A stretch of 8,319 nucleotides of DNA from Opitutus sp. GAS368 (GCA_945906115.1 CAMDQP010000042.1:1-8319), one strand, 5' to 3'. Numbered from the stretch's first letter, positions 1-6,806 are shown. Numbers and translations are program-made. The notes: generated by a model from the letters alone, not told the origin.

Positions 1-3000
1 CTGCCAAGCGACAGATGACGTCGAATTGACGTTGAATGCACCCTTGTTGAGTAGCACGGCGGCGGAGCGACGGTAGTCGGCGAGGGATTTTGCGGTTTCA
101 GTCGCGCTGAGGGTGGAGCGTTCGATCGAGAAGCGGGGGTTATCGAGCGTGGTGCCATTATTGACGAATTCTTCGATGACTTGCGTGAGGCTCTTGGCTT
201 CGTTGGGGTCCAACGTGGTGGTCGTGGCGTTGACGTTCGTCGGGGTGGGTGCCGTGGGCGCAATCGCCCCGGTTGCACCGGTCTTCATCCAGGGCGCTAT
301 GCTTGAAAGGAAGTAACCATCCCAGAGCGCTGCGTTGAGCAGGTAAGTCTGGTCGAACTCAGACCAGTTGGCGCCGTTTGTCTGCAGAACTTTCCTGGCA
401 TCGACGTACGGGGAGGCGAAGCTGTTGCCGATGCTGAGCAGGGGTTGTTGGTCGCGGACGCCGAAATTAGCGTGGGCGTATTGGGCGAGTGTCATCGGCT
501 GGACTAACGGTAGTTCCGTGAGGATGACTTTCGGGGCACCGTACGACGAGGTCGAGTTACCACCGAAGGCGAGCCGTCCGCTGTCGGCGTTCGCCAGCAC
601 ATTGAGCCAGGTGCCATTGCGAACGGTGATCTGGTAGCTCGGCGAGGCTCCGCGCGCGCCGGCGCCGGTGCCTACTCCCATGCGTCCGGAAGCGCTGGCC
701 CGCTGCGTGGCGGCGAGCGGGTTGGAAAGTGCGAGGGTGGCGAAGGGTGCGCCTTCCGCGTCCGCCGTTTTGACGGAGATATCAATTACGTTCACCAGAT
801 CGGGTTCGAGCGGCGGTGAGGTCGGCGTGGGGTAGGGGGTTCGGCCATCGTACGTCGGGTTCGGTCGCGGATACTTGTCGCGCACGTGACGCCAACTCGC
901 AAAGAACTTCTCACCAGGACTTGGATACTTTATCTGGTTGATGTCGGTAAAGACCACTTCGTTGACCTCGCTGCTATTGTAGAAGAAGTCATTCTTGTCG
1001 GAATTACCTGGGCTGCTGTTCAGGAAGAGCTGGTCGTCCGGCCAACTCGCAACGGCGTGACGCATCCGCATATTGCCCCCAGGGATGATCTCGAACGCAA
1101 TCGGGGAGCCGATGTCAAAGTTGTCCGTCGCGTCGACGCCGAAGCCCCAGTCCCAGACGTTATCGCGGTAGCCGCCGCGGGTGTCGTAGGTATTGTTTAG
1201 CACGATGGACTTGGCCCACTCGCTGATGACCGGCTCGCAGGAGAAGACGCGGTGTTCGCCGGGCTCGAGGGTGATGGCCGCATTGTTGTCCTTGGAGAGG
1301 TAGAGGCGGAAGGAGTCCTCGTCGTCGCTATTGCCGCTCTGAAGGCTGAAGAAGTCGGAGAGCGGGGTCTCGTAGATGAACGGGCTGCTCATCGTGCCAG
1401 ACTGGTACTGCTTGAAGCGGAACTTCCAACCGGCGAGGTCCGAGAAGGAGATCGCCGCGGCATAGGGTGTCTTAGTGCCGGAGGCACCGGTGGTGCCGGG
1501 TTGCCAGGTCATCCGCACATTGTACGGGTTATGGATGACAACGATCGGCGTGATGTTGAGGCGGATATCAATCCACTCTTCCTGATACCACATCACGTTC
1601 TTTCCGATCCTGATCGATTTCCAGACGAACCACTGCATCTTGTTCACGCTAAACGCCAGCGAGACGCGCTGCACGTAGGGCGTGGCGGCGACGTTGAGCG
1701 GGCGGGTGATGAGTCGTCCGGAGTCGCCGTTGAGGAGGTCCGAGGCGTTCGGGTTGATTGGCGTGGGCAGGTCCCCGTTATAGATATCTGAGTAGCCGTA
1801 GATACGATTGCGAAGGCTGTTATTGGGAAGGCCGCTGCTCGCCGGAGTGCCAGACGGGTGCGCCGCGGCGACGTTGGGCCAAAGCGTTCGGGCAAGTAGG
1901 GTAGGGGTGGTTGTCGCGCGAGTGCCGGAACCGCCAGCGCTCCAGCCGAGCTGTTTGTAGAGGCGGTGGTAATCGCGCAATGCCCACCAGGTCGGGCCGC
2001 GGACTTGTCCGTCTGGGACCGTGCGGCTAAAGATGGGCTCGGCGGTGGTGGTGCGCCTGCCGCTGTCCTGCAGCACCGGCATTTTTTCAGAAATTGGAAA
2101 AGCTTCCACGCCCTTCTCGGTTGCGGTGCCAGCCGCGCCCATCGCGCCGCCGCCGAATTCGGTCAGGGCGAACTGCGCGTCGCTCAGCTCGAAGGCGACG
2201 GAGAGGTCCCGCTTGAGGCCACCATTGACGGGGTCGGCGAGCACGCCGGCCGAGACGAGGCTGATGTCATGGAAATACTTCCGCGTATCGAGCGGATTAC
2301 CGCCGGTGACAATCGGATCCCAACCAGTGAGGAGTGGCGCGTCCTTCATTCGGGAGAGTGCCGTTAGTTGAATCTGGTTCGGGAGGTTCTTCAGTAGCCC
2401 GTGGGTTACGGGGCTGCGGACAGAGATGAGCTGATCGGCGCTGTTCGTGTCGGTCTTTGCGCGGGTGTCGATGAGGTTGGGGCGCGCCTTCACGCCTTCG
2501 TCACCGACCCAATAGGCGTAGGTGCCGACGACATCGTCGTCGGGCAGCGCAATCTTTGGAAGCGAGACGAGACCGCTCGGAGTGGAACCGTCCTGCCCCA
2601 GCGCGCTTCCAAGGCCGACGAGCGTGACGAGCTGATCCGCGGTAGGTGCGTAGCTGGACTGCCACGGTGCCCAATAGCCGACGTGATAATCTGGGGTGAG
2701 GCTGGTCTGGTAGAGCGAGGCCGACTGGGTGCCAGCGGGTTGATCGGCGCGTCCGGAGACGAGCCAGGCGGGCGGAAGGTCAGGCAGGTCGGTGCGCCAG
2801 ATACCTGTCCACATCGGATTACTGACCGTGCTAGCGGTGGCGTCAGGCTGGGTGACATCCGCCCGTGCGGTGGAGCGGCGGTCCGCGCCAGCCTCCTGCT
2901 GGAGGTGCGCAAGGGCGAGGCGCATAGACACTATAGCGTTCAACTTGGCACGCGTCGCGAGCTGCTGGTTCATGACGGCCCGAGACTCGACCATGACAAA

Positions 3001-3093
3001 GGCGGAGACAGTGACCAGCAGCATGACGATTCCCGCCATCACCGTCAGGGACAGGATGAGGCTGAAACCTGAGCTGTGCTTGCTGTGTTTCAT
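1..3093 (-). CDS. Verru_Chthon cassette protein A, giant PilX/pseudopilin-like protein (C-terminus beyond window)
   Basis: I read this frame codon by codon. It is open from ATG at 3093 to the window edge (1031 codons) with no stop. An in-frame stop at 3133-3135 limits upstream extension, and AGGTGG sits 6 nt before the ATG. Residues 9-34 form a hydrophobic helix after a short basic start (MKHSKHSSGF), as in PilX/type II secretion minor pseudopilins; it should anchor the protein in the inner membrane with the rest outside. Motifs I know from the Verru_Chthon cassette protein A family follow in order: GGLKRDLS (near 291-298), LRDYHRLYK (372-380), PIVVIHNPYNV (516-526), LEPGEHRVFS (609-618), YLLNAALWDGYF (917-928) and GAFNVNSTS (1018-1026). 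The family is largely restricted to Verrucomicrobiota and accompanies prepilin-like proteins B, C and D. Its biochemical role is not established; surface or secretion-related assembly is my inference. Only the extreme C-terminus is missing. Any B-D genes would lie past the left edge. Confidence 0.93.
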   Translation of the reverse strand, partial: MKHSKHSSGFSLILSLTVMAGIVMLLVTVSAFVMVESRAVMNQQLATRAKLNAIVSMRLALAHLQQEAGADRRSTARADVTQPDATASTVSNPMWTGIWRTDLPDLPPAWLVSGRADQPAGTQSASLYQTSLTPDYHVGYWAPWQSSYAPTADQLVTLVGLGSALGQDGSTPSGLVSLPKIALPDDDVVGTYAYWVGDEGVKARPNLIDTRAKTDTNSADQLISVRSPVTHGLLKNLPNQIQLTALSRMKDAPLLTGWDPIVTGGNPLDTRKYFHDISLVSAGVLADPVNGGLKRDLSVAFELSDAQFALTEFGGGAMGAAGTATEKGVEAFPISEKMPVLQDSGRRTTTAEPIFSRTVPDGQVRGPTWWALRDYHRLYKQLGWSAGGSGTRATTTPTLLARTLWPNVAAAHPSGTPASSGLPNNSLRNRIYGYSDIYNGDLPTPINPNASDLLNGDSGRLITRPLNVAATPYVQRVSLAFSVNKMQWFVWKSIRIGKNVMWYQEEWIDIRLNITPIVVIHNPYNVRMTWQPGTTGASGTKTPYAAAISFSDLAGWKFRFKQYQSGTMSSPFIYETPLSDFFSLQSGNSDDEDSFRLYLSKDNNAAITLEPGEHRVFSCEPVISEWAKSIVLNNTYDTRGGYRDNVWDWGFGVDATDNFDIGSPIAFEIIPGGNMRMRHAVASWPDDQLFLNSSPGNSDKNDFFYNSSEVNEVVFTDINQIKYPSPGEKFFASWRHVRDKYPRPNPTYDGRTPYPTPTSPPLEPDLVNVIDISVKTADAEGAPFATLALSNPLAATQRASASGRMGVGTGAGARGASPSYQITVRNGTWLNVLANADSGRLAFGGNSTSSYGAPKVILTELPLVQPMTLAQYAHANFGVRDQQPLLSIGNSFASPYVDARKVLQTNGANWSEFDQTYLLNAALWDGYFLSSIAPWMKTGATGAIAPTAPTPTNVNATTTTLDPNEAKSLTQVIEEFVNNGTTLDNPRFSIERSTLSATETAKSLADYRRSAAVLLNKGAFNVNSTSSVAWQ

Positions 3094-3099
3094 ACCGTA

Positions 3100-3105
3100 C
3101 CACCT
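3100..3105 (-). promoter_or_regulatory. Ribosome binding site of the Verru_Chthon A gene
   Basis: The minus strand reads AGGTGG, six bases ahead of the ATG at 3093. It is one of the better Shine-Dalgarno matches in this window and supports that start. The position just after the start matches where the pilin-like hydrophobic helix should begin. Confidence 0.7.
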
Positions 3106-3205
3106 ATTCAGTGGTGTAGGTACTATTACTCATCCAAGGCCTCAGGCAAGCGCCACTTACGGGCGCCCTGGCGGGATGCCGTTATCAGAATCCTAGATAA
3201 ATGAT

Positions 3206-3223
3206 ACAAAACAGCCGTTTTGT
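3206..3223. repeat. Perfect inverted repeat, 7-bp arms, 4-base loop
   Basis: The sequence is ACAAAAC-AGCC-GTTTTGT. Both 7-base arms are exact reverse complements. It stands out because it is AT-rich within GC-rich surroundings and sits mid-way between two divergent genes. It overlaps the possible -35 of the minus-strand promoter. It could be a transcription-factor operator or a small hairpin. It lacks a GC-rich stem, so a classical terminator is unlikely. Confidence 0.55.
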
Positions 3224-3326
3224 GCCGTTCAGGCGCGGTTTGGGTCATGTGCCCGCGCGACCGGGCTGCGTGTGGTCGGCCGCTGGCTTATTTTTTATTT
3301 CCGCTTGTCGTCCGCCGTAGTTTTGC

Positions 3327-3330
3327 AGGA
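3327..3330 (+). promoter_or_regulatory. Ribosome binding site deciding the start of the Cys-rich peptide
   Basis: AGGA (within GCAGGA) touches an ATG at 3331, too close to be used for it. It lies nine bases before the ATG at 3340, an acceptable distance. The 3340 start also puts a basic residue and then a hydrophobic core right at the N-terminus, as a signal peptide needs. For both reasons I prefer 3340 to 3331 or to a TTG at 3220. Confidence 0.5.
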
Positions 3331-3339
3331 ATGGATGGT

Positions 3340-3555
3340 ATGCGACATTTGGCTCTCTTGCTTGCTTCTACCGTCCTCCTTTTCGCCGCCGACAAACCGG
3401 CCGCGGCTCCCGCACCGGCCGCCCCGAAATATCAGGAAGGTAGCTGCTGCGACAAGGCGACGAAGCGGGGCGACAAGTGCAACCACCCTTGCTGCGTCAA
3501 GGCCGCCAAGGTCGGCAAGGTCTGCGATCATTGCAACGAGCCGGTAAAGAAGTAA
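3340..3555 (+). CDS. Small exported cysteine-rich protein with two CC-x9-C-x-H units
   Basis: This 71-residue protein has three parts. A signal peptide (about 1-16, MRH then a Leu/Ala-rich core) probably ends at LFA-AD. An Ala/Pro linker spans about 19-29. A Lys-rich domain with seven Cys and two His follows. The domain is two consecutive 15-residue units, 36-50 (CCDKATKRGDKCNHP) and 51-65 (CCVKAAKVGKVCDHC). They are identical at 8 of 15 positions, including every Cys of the first copy, the Gly and the His. The regular thiol/imidazole spacing suggests metal binding or disulfide cross-linking in the periplasm or outside the cell; this is inference. I recall similar CC..A...G..C peptides in Verrucomicrobiota and Planctomycetota, without an assigned function. 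The next gene, an exported methyltransferase, starts 52 bases downstream on the same strand with no strong terminator between, so the two may be co-transcribed. Confidence 0.8.
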   Translation: MRHLALLLASTVLLFAADKPAAAPAPAAPKYQEGSCCDKATKRGDKCNHPCCVKAAKVGKVCDHCNEPVKK

Positions 3556-3607
3556 CGCTCCGCGCGGTCGCTCTTGCTAGCGTCTAGGTTCGCCGCAGTC
3601 TACGTCC

Positions 3608-4348
3608 ATGCTGAAGCGTTACCCCGTGCTTTCCTCCGTGCTGCTCGTCGGCGGTGCGGTCGCCTTGTTCTTCTTCACGCGGCCGGTCGCCGCCGCGCCG
3701 ACCGCTTCGCCGGCCAAGTACGAGACGTGCACGCCTTCGCGCGACGGCATCGGCAAGGTCTGGATGGGCCGCGAGATCTCGCACGTGATGGGGCATCCCG
3801 GTATCGGCTGGCTGGAGCGCACCGACCGCGAAAAGGAGGAGGCGCCCTCGAAGGCCATCGCCTTGCTCGAACTGGCCCCGGACGCCGTCCTGGCCGATAT
3901 TGGTGCCGGTTCGGGCTATTATTCCTTCCGCATCGCCCGTAAACTGCCGCGCGGCAAGGTCGTCGCGGTGGACATCCAGCCGGAGATGCTTGATTTCCTG
4001 AAGACGGAATCCGCCAAGCTGGGCGTGACGAATGTCCACCCCCACTTGGGCGCAATTGATGACGTGAAGCTGCCGCCGGGTTCAATCGACGCCGCGCTGA
4101 TGGTCGATGCTTACCATGAATTCGACCACCCGGTGGAGATGCTGGCCTCGCTGCGTTCGGCCTTGAAATCGAAAGGACGAATCTACCTGCTCGAATATCG
4201 CGCCGAGGACGACAACGTCCCAATCAAGCCGCATCACAAGATGACCGAAGCCCAGGCGCGCAAGGAATTCGAAGCCGCGGGCTTCCGGTTCTTGGTGAAC
4301 AAGCCGGGCCTGCCGTGGCAGCATTTGATGATCTTCGAGAAGCCTTAG
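3608..4348 (+). CDS. Exported or membrane-anchored class I SAM-dependent methyltransferase
   Basis: The protein has 246 residues. K3 and R4 precede a hydrophobic stretch (about 8-23) and a PVAAAP region (26-31) that could be a signal-peptidase site, so the catalytic domain is predicted outside the cytoplasm or tethered to the membrane. A linker with GKVWMGREISHVMGHPG (49-65) leads into a Rossmann methyltransferase fold: motif I DIGAGSGYYSFR (97-108), the ribose-binding acid D122 in VVAVDIQPEML, DDVKLPPGSIDAALMVDAYHEF across motifs II/III (151-172), LLEYR (194-198), and a C-terminal strand ending the protein. This resembles UbiE-like small-molecule methyltransferases, but the substrate is unknown. 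No clear Shine-Dalgarno precedes the ATG; the start rests on the signal-like N-terminus. It follows the Cys-rich exported peptide and converges with the oxidoreductase gene, the stops being six bases apart. Methyltransferase identity is firm; location and substrate are not. Confidence 0.88.
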   Translation: MLKRYPVLSSVLLVGGAVALFFFTRPVAAAPTASPAKYETCTPSRDGIGKVWMGREISHVMGHPGIGWLERTDREKEEAPSKAIALLELAPDAVLADIGAGSGYYSFRIARKLPRGKVVAVDIQPEMLDFLKTESAKLGVTNVHPHLGAIDDVKLPPGSIDAALMVDAYHEFDHPVEMLASLRSALKSKGRIYLLEYRAEDDNVPIKPHHKMTEAQARKEFEAAGFRFLVNKPGLPWQHLMIFEKP

Positions 4349-4363
4349 GCGCCTTCAGGCGCC
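4348..4363. terminator. GC hairpin shared by two convergent genes
   Basis: GGCGCC-TTCA-GGCGCC is a perfect 6-bp all-GC stem with a 4-base loop. Its first base is the last base of the methyltransferase TAG stop. Its loop contains two bases of the complementary TGA stop of the oxidoreductase, whose last codons enter the right arm. Its position suggests transcription termination for both strands. Neither side has a clear run of T after the stem, so it may instead be an RNA 3'-end stabiliser or a rho-assisted site. Confidence 0.5.
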
Positions 4364-5842
4364 GACGCTCTTCTTGATGTCCTTGAGCTGCTGGAACTCG
4401 GGCTTCGCGGTGTAATACTTGTCGAGCGGGTAGCACCCGGAGATGAGTCCGTTGCGCGGCGCGGTGGTGCAGTCGCTAAAAGTGCGGCAAATGAACTTGG
4501 TCTCCATCGCGCCGTTCTTCGCGGCGTCGGCGAGCATGGCGGGATAGCTGAGCACCGCGCGACCTACGCCGATGGCATCGCTCCCTCCGGTGCGTAGAAT
4601 ATGCTGCGCGATTTGGGGGAGGTATTCCTGGATGTAACTGAGGCCGGAACTCACGACGATCATGCCGGCAGGGGCTTGCGCACGGACCTCGCGAACGACG
4701 CGCACCTGACGGGCGACGTCGATGAGCGGGTCATGCGCCGGCTGGTAGCCGTCGCTGGGCGGATAGGCCGCCGGACGCTGGAGGTGCGGGTTGTAGTAGG
4801 GCGAGCCGGCGGTGGTGTTGAGGATCTTGACGCCTAATTCGCCGAGGAGCTTCACGAAGGCGAAGGTCTCGGTGAGGTCGATTTCGGTGGGCTTCTGCGC
4901 GTTCACCCCAAAGGCGTAATGGTAGGGCAGGAGATGGGCATGCTCTTCGGGGACGCCAGGACCGAGCTTGCCGGGTACGCTCAGCACGGGGTCCGGTCGG
5001 AACGGTACCATGTCGAACAGGCTCAGGCGCACGCCGATATCGATCGCGTTGCCGTCGGCGCGGATGCCGGCGATGATATCGCTCAGGATGCGGGTGCGGT
5101 TCTCGAACGAGCCACCGAACTTGCCTGGACGCGTGTGGGCGCTGAGGAATTCGTGCAGGAGGTAGCCGTGGCAATGCTTGATGTCGACAAAGTCGGCACC
5201 GCAGTCACGAGCCACGCGGGCGGCCTTTACGTAGCAGCGGATTAGCTCCTCGACGTCGGCGTCGGTCAGGACCTGATCGTCCGAGGTCACGTTGAACTTC
5301 TTGTCGAGGATCGGGTGGCGGTAAGCCACGCGGGATTCCCAGCGCTTCTTGTCATGCGGACGACAGAAGCGGCCAGAGTGGGTGAGCTGGAAGCCGATGA
5401 CGAGGTCATCCACCGAACCCCAGCGGGCAAGGTGCTCGGCCTTGAGGATGCCGACGAGTTCCGAGATGCCGGCCTGGTTCTCCTCGTTGATGATCAGCTG
5501 GTTCATGTTCGCGCGTCCGTCGGCGCGCACGGCCATGGCCTCGGCGCCACAGATCAGCTTGGCACCGCTCGCGCCGAAGCGCTCCCAGCGTCGCTTCATC
5601 TCCTCGGAGATGCCGCCAGTGGTGGTGCCGTCCCAGCCTTCCATCGGATGGATGGCGATACGGTTACCGATGGTCTTGCCGTTGACCTTCGTGCGGCCGA
5701 TTGGCTGCGAGAGGGGGTTGCCGGCGCCGGCTTCAATGGTGTCCTCGAGCGGCAGGTCGGCTCCGACGCTGGCGCAATGGGTGCGAAAATCGGCGACGGT
5801 CTTGAGCGACGCGACGCGGGTAAGTTTAAATGGGGTGGTCAT
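4355..5842 (-). CDS. Old Yellow Enzyme-family NADH:flavin oxidoreductase
   Basis: Starting at ATG 5842 (MTTPFKLTRV) gives 495 residues. The frame stays open further upstream, but that would overlap the preceding gene by about 100 bases, whereas 5842 leaves a 4-base gap typical of an operon. The protein is a TIM-barrel flavoenzyme with FMN- and substrate-site motifs: HPMEGW (65-70), QLTHSGR (152-158), the active-site pair H223/H225 in KHCHGYLLHEFLS (222-234), FGGSFENRTR (242-251), VVSSGL (396-401) and the phosphate-binding GVGRAVL (425-431). A roughly 50-residue stretch (about 278-330) is longer than in simple OYEs. After the barrel, C452, C458 and C470 lie where 2,4-dienoyl-CoA-reductase-like relatives bind a 4Fe-4S cluster, but the CxxCxxxC pattern is not intact and no second FAD/NAD domain follows. 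It probably reduces an activated C=C bond of a catabolic intermediate with NAD(P)H. The substrate is unknown; pairing with a DapA-like enzyme suggests an organic-acid pathway. Confidence 0.9.
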   Translation of the reverse strand: MTTPFKLTRVASLKTVADFRTHCASVGADLPLEDTIEAGAGNPLSQPIGRTKVNGKTIGNRIAIHPMEGWDGTTTGGISEEMKRRWERFGASGAKLICGAEAMAVRADGRANMNQLIINEENQAGISELVGILKAEHLARWGSVDDLVIGFQLTHSGRFCRPHDKKRWESRVAYRHPILDKKFNVTSDDQVLTDADVEELIRCYVKAARVARDCGADFVDIKHCHGYLLHEFLSAHTRPGKFGGSFENRTRILSDIIAGIRADGNAIDIGVRLSLFDMVPFRPDPVLSVPGKLGPGVPEEHAHLLPYHYAFGVNAQKPTEIDLTETFAFVKLLGELGVKILNTTAGSPYYNPHLQRPAAYPPSDGYQPAHDPLIDVARQVRVVREVRAQAPAGMIVVSSGLSYIQEYLPQIAQHILRTGGSDAIGVGRAVLSYPAMLADAAKNGAMETKFICRTFSDCTTAPRNGLISGCYPLDKYYTAKPEFQQLKDIKKSVGA

Positions 5843-5846
5843 CGGC

Positions 5847-6806
5847 TCAGTGGAGGGCTTCGATCCGCCGAGCGATGTCGGCGAGGATATCGCGGTCGGA
5901 CTCCGGACGCTTGGCCGAGCGCGGATGGGTGTCATCGCAACCAATCCAACCCCGAAGCTTCAGGAACATCGCGGCGGAGTGTTTATATGCGGGGACAGGG
6001 GGGCGGAAGGCTAGGAAGCCGAGATACTGAAGGAGGTCGTTGATTTCGTAGAAGGCCGCGTCGCCGTTTTCCCAGGCCTTATCCCGTAAGGCAAAAGCTT
6101 CCGGGGCGAAGGTGCTCAACCCGAGCAGGTAGTCGCTGCCATACATCACCATGTCGATGGCAAGATCGTTGCCTGTGTAGACGCGGAAATCCGGGCGGGT
6201 GGCATCGCGCAGGGCGAGGCGTTCCCATTCTAGGTCGCGACGGAGCGAGGAGTGCTTGGCGCCGATACACTGGGGGATGCCCATCAATCCTTGGTAGACT
6301 TCGAGCGAATAGATTTTGCCGAAAGGCGCGAACATTTGGCCAAGTTCAAAGCCCACGAATCGCGGGGCATGGCGGGCGATGCCGACATAAGCTTCCACGA
6401 TTTGCTCGTCGGATTGATCGGTCAGGCCGTAGCTCTGAAAGATGACTGGCGTGCCGCCGTGCTGCTGGATCAGCTCAATCTGGCGGGCGTAGGCAGCGAG
6501 GTCGAAAACAGCCCCGGGCTGATCGAGGACGAAGGCACCGGCGACAAACCATTTTCCGCCCGTCTCCGCTTGGGTGATTTGCAGGGCTTTCCGTCGGATG
6601 GTGTCATCGATGAGATTACCGAAGCCCGTATCCATGTTCACGGCTGGAGCCAAGCCCGCCGCGACGGTACGGCGAACGTGGGCGGTGAAGCCCGCCCAGT
6701 CGATCTCGCCGTTGGCGAGAAAAGGGAGCAGGATGGCGGAGCTACCTTCGATGCGGCGCTTACGGCGAATCATGCCGGTGGGCTCGGGGTGCTTCGGGGT
6801 GCTCAT
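5847..6806 (-). CDS. DapA/N-acetylneuraminate lyase-family aldolase or dehydratase
   Basis: This 319-residue protein is a TIM barrel of the dihydrodipicolinate synthase superfamily, which forms a Schiff base between a lysine and a 2-keto acid. Visible features are the opening strand and helix GSSAILLPFLANGEIDWAGFTAHV (21-44, a long match to the family pattern), VIFQSYGL (121-128) with Y126 as the likely catalytic tyrosine, the Schiff-base lysine K184 in GAKHSS, and VYTGNDLAIDMVMYGSDYLLGLS (209-231) for the late barrel strands. The usual GTTGE motif reads MDTGFG (58-63): T60 and G61 are kept, but the preceding Thr is Asp and the Glu is Phe. It is therefore unlikely to be the housekeeping lysine enzyme. 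A sugar-acid aldolase or dehydratase, or a neuraminate-lyase-like activity, fits better. There is no clear Shine-Dalgarno; a second ATG at 6773 (MIRRKRRIEG) is possible. It is the first gene of an operon with the flavin oxidoreductase. Confidence 0.88.
   Translation of the reverse strand: MSTPKHPEPTGMIRRKRRIEGSSAILLPFLANGEIDWAGFTAHVRRTVAAGLAPAVNMDTGFGNLIDDTIRRKALQITQAETGGKWFVAGAFVLDQPGAVFDLAAYARQIELIQQHGGTPVIFQSYGLTDQSDEQIVEAYVGIARHAPRFVGFELGQMFAPFGKIYSLEVYQGLMGIPQCIGAKHSSLRRDLEWERLALRDATRPDFRVYTGNDLAIDMVMYGSDYLLGLSTFAPEAFALRDKAWENGDAAFYEINDLLQYLGFLAFRPPVPAYKHSAAMFLKLRGWIGCDDTHPRSAKRPESDRDILADIARRIEALH

Larger units (their letters stand above)
3094..3339. promoter_or_regulatory. Divergent intergenic region between the Verru_Chthon A gene and the Cys-rich peptide gene
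   Basis: This 246-base non-coding stretch must hold promoters for both directions. On the minus strand a weak sigma70-like pair can be proposed: TTGTAT and GATAAC, 17 bases apart, at about 3183-3211. It matches the consensus only modestly. Ahead of the plus-strand gene there is an AT-rich patch at about 3287-3301 but no convincing -35/-10 pair. A perfect 8-bp palindrome, GGGCGCCC, lies at 3161-3168. A short GC hairpin (GCCCG/CGGGC, 6-base loop) lies at 3251-3266. The strongest element, an inverted repeat at 3206-3223, is listed separately. I see no tRNA, riboswitch or small ORF with support here. Confidence 0.5.

Noticed and set aside
886..2371. Several plus-strand open frames of 100-180 codons inside the first 3 kb
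   Set aside because: They are antisense to the continuous 1031-codon minus-strand gene whose family motifs are clear. Their peptides look like low-complexity shadow translations rich in Arg, Gly and Val.
1644..2912. Minus-strand open frames in other registers at 1644-1895 and 2490-2912
   Set aside because: They overlap the Verru_Chthon gene in a different frame and give Arg/Pro/Ser-rich peptides typical of frame-shifted GC-rich coding sequence.
3220..3339. Longer form of the Cys-rich protein starting at TTG 3220 or ATG 3331
   Set aside because: The extension would begin inside the inverted repeat and place about 40 residues before an obvious signal peptide. The ATG at 3331 directly abuts AGGA, which is properly spaced only for the ATG at 3340.
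3556..3607. Possible terminator between the Cys-rich gene and the methyltransferase gene
   Set aside because: Only a 4-bp CGCT/AGCG stem is visible with no T-run, too weak to call.
5843..5944. 34-residue N-terminal extension of the flavin oxidoreductase
   Set aside because: It would lie almost wholly inside the 3' end of the DapA-like gene, and its Ser/Pro/Arg-rich sequence is a shadow of that gene. The start at 5842 gives a standard operon gap.
5315..6043. Long plus-strand frames (about 240 and 220 codons) across the oxidoreductase and DapA-like genes
   Set aside because: Both are antisense to well-recognised enzymes and show no family motifs of their own.
5847..6806. Assigning the DapA-like gene as dapA (lysine biosynthesis) or nanA
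   Set aside because: The GTTGE motif is altered and the setting is catabolic, with no lysine or other sialic-acid genes visible, so a gene symbol would be a guess.
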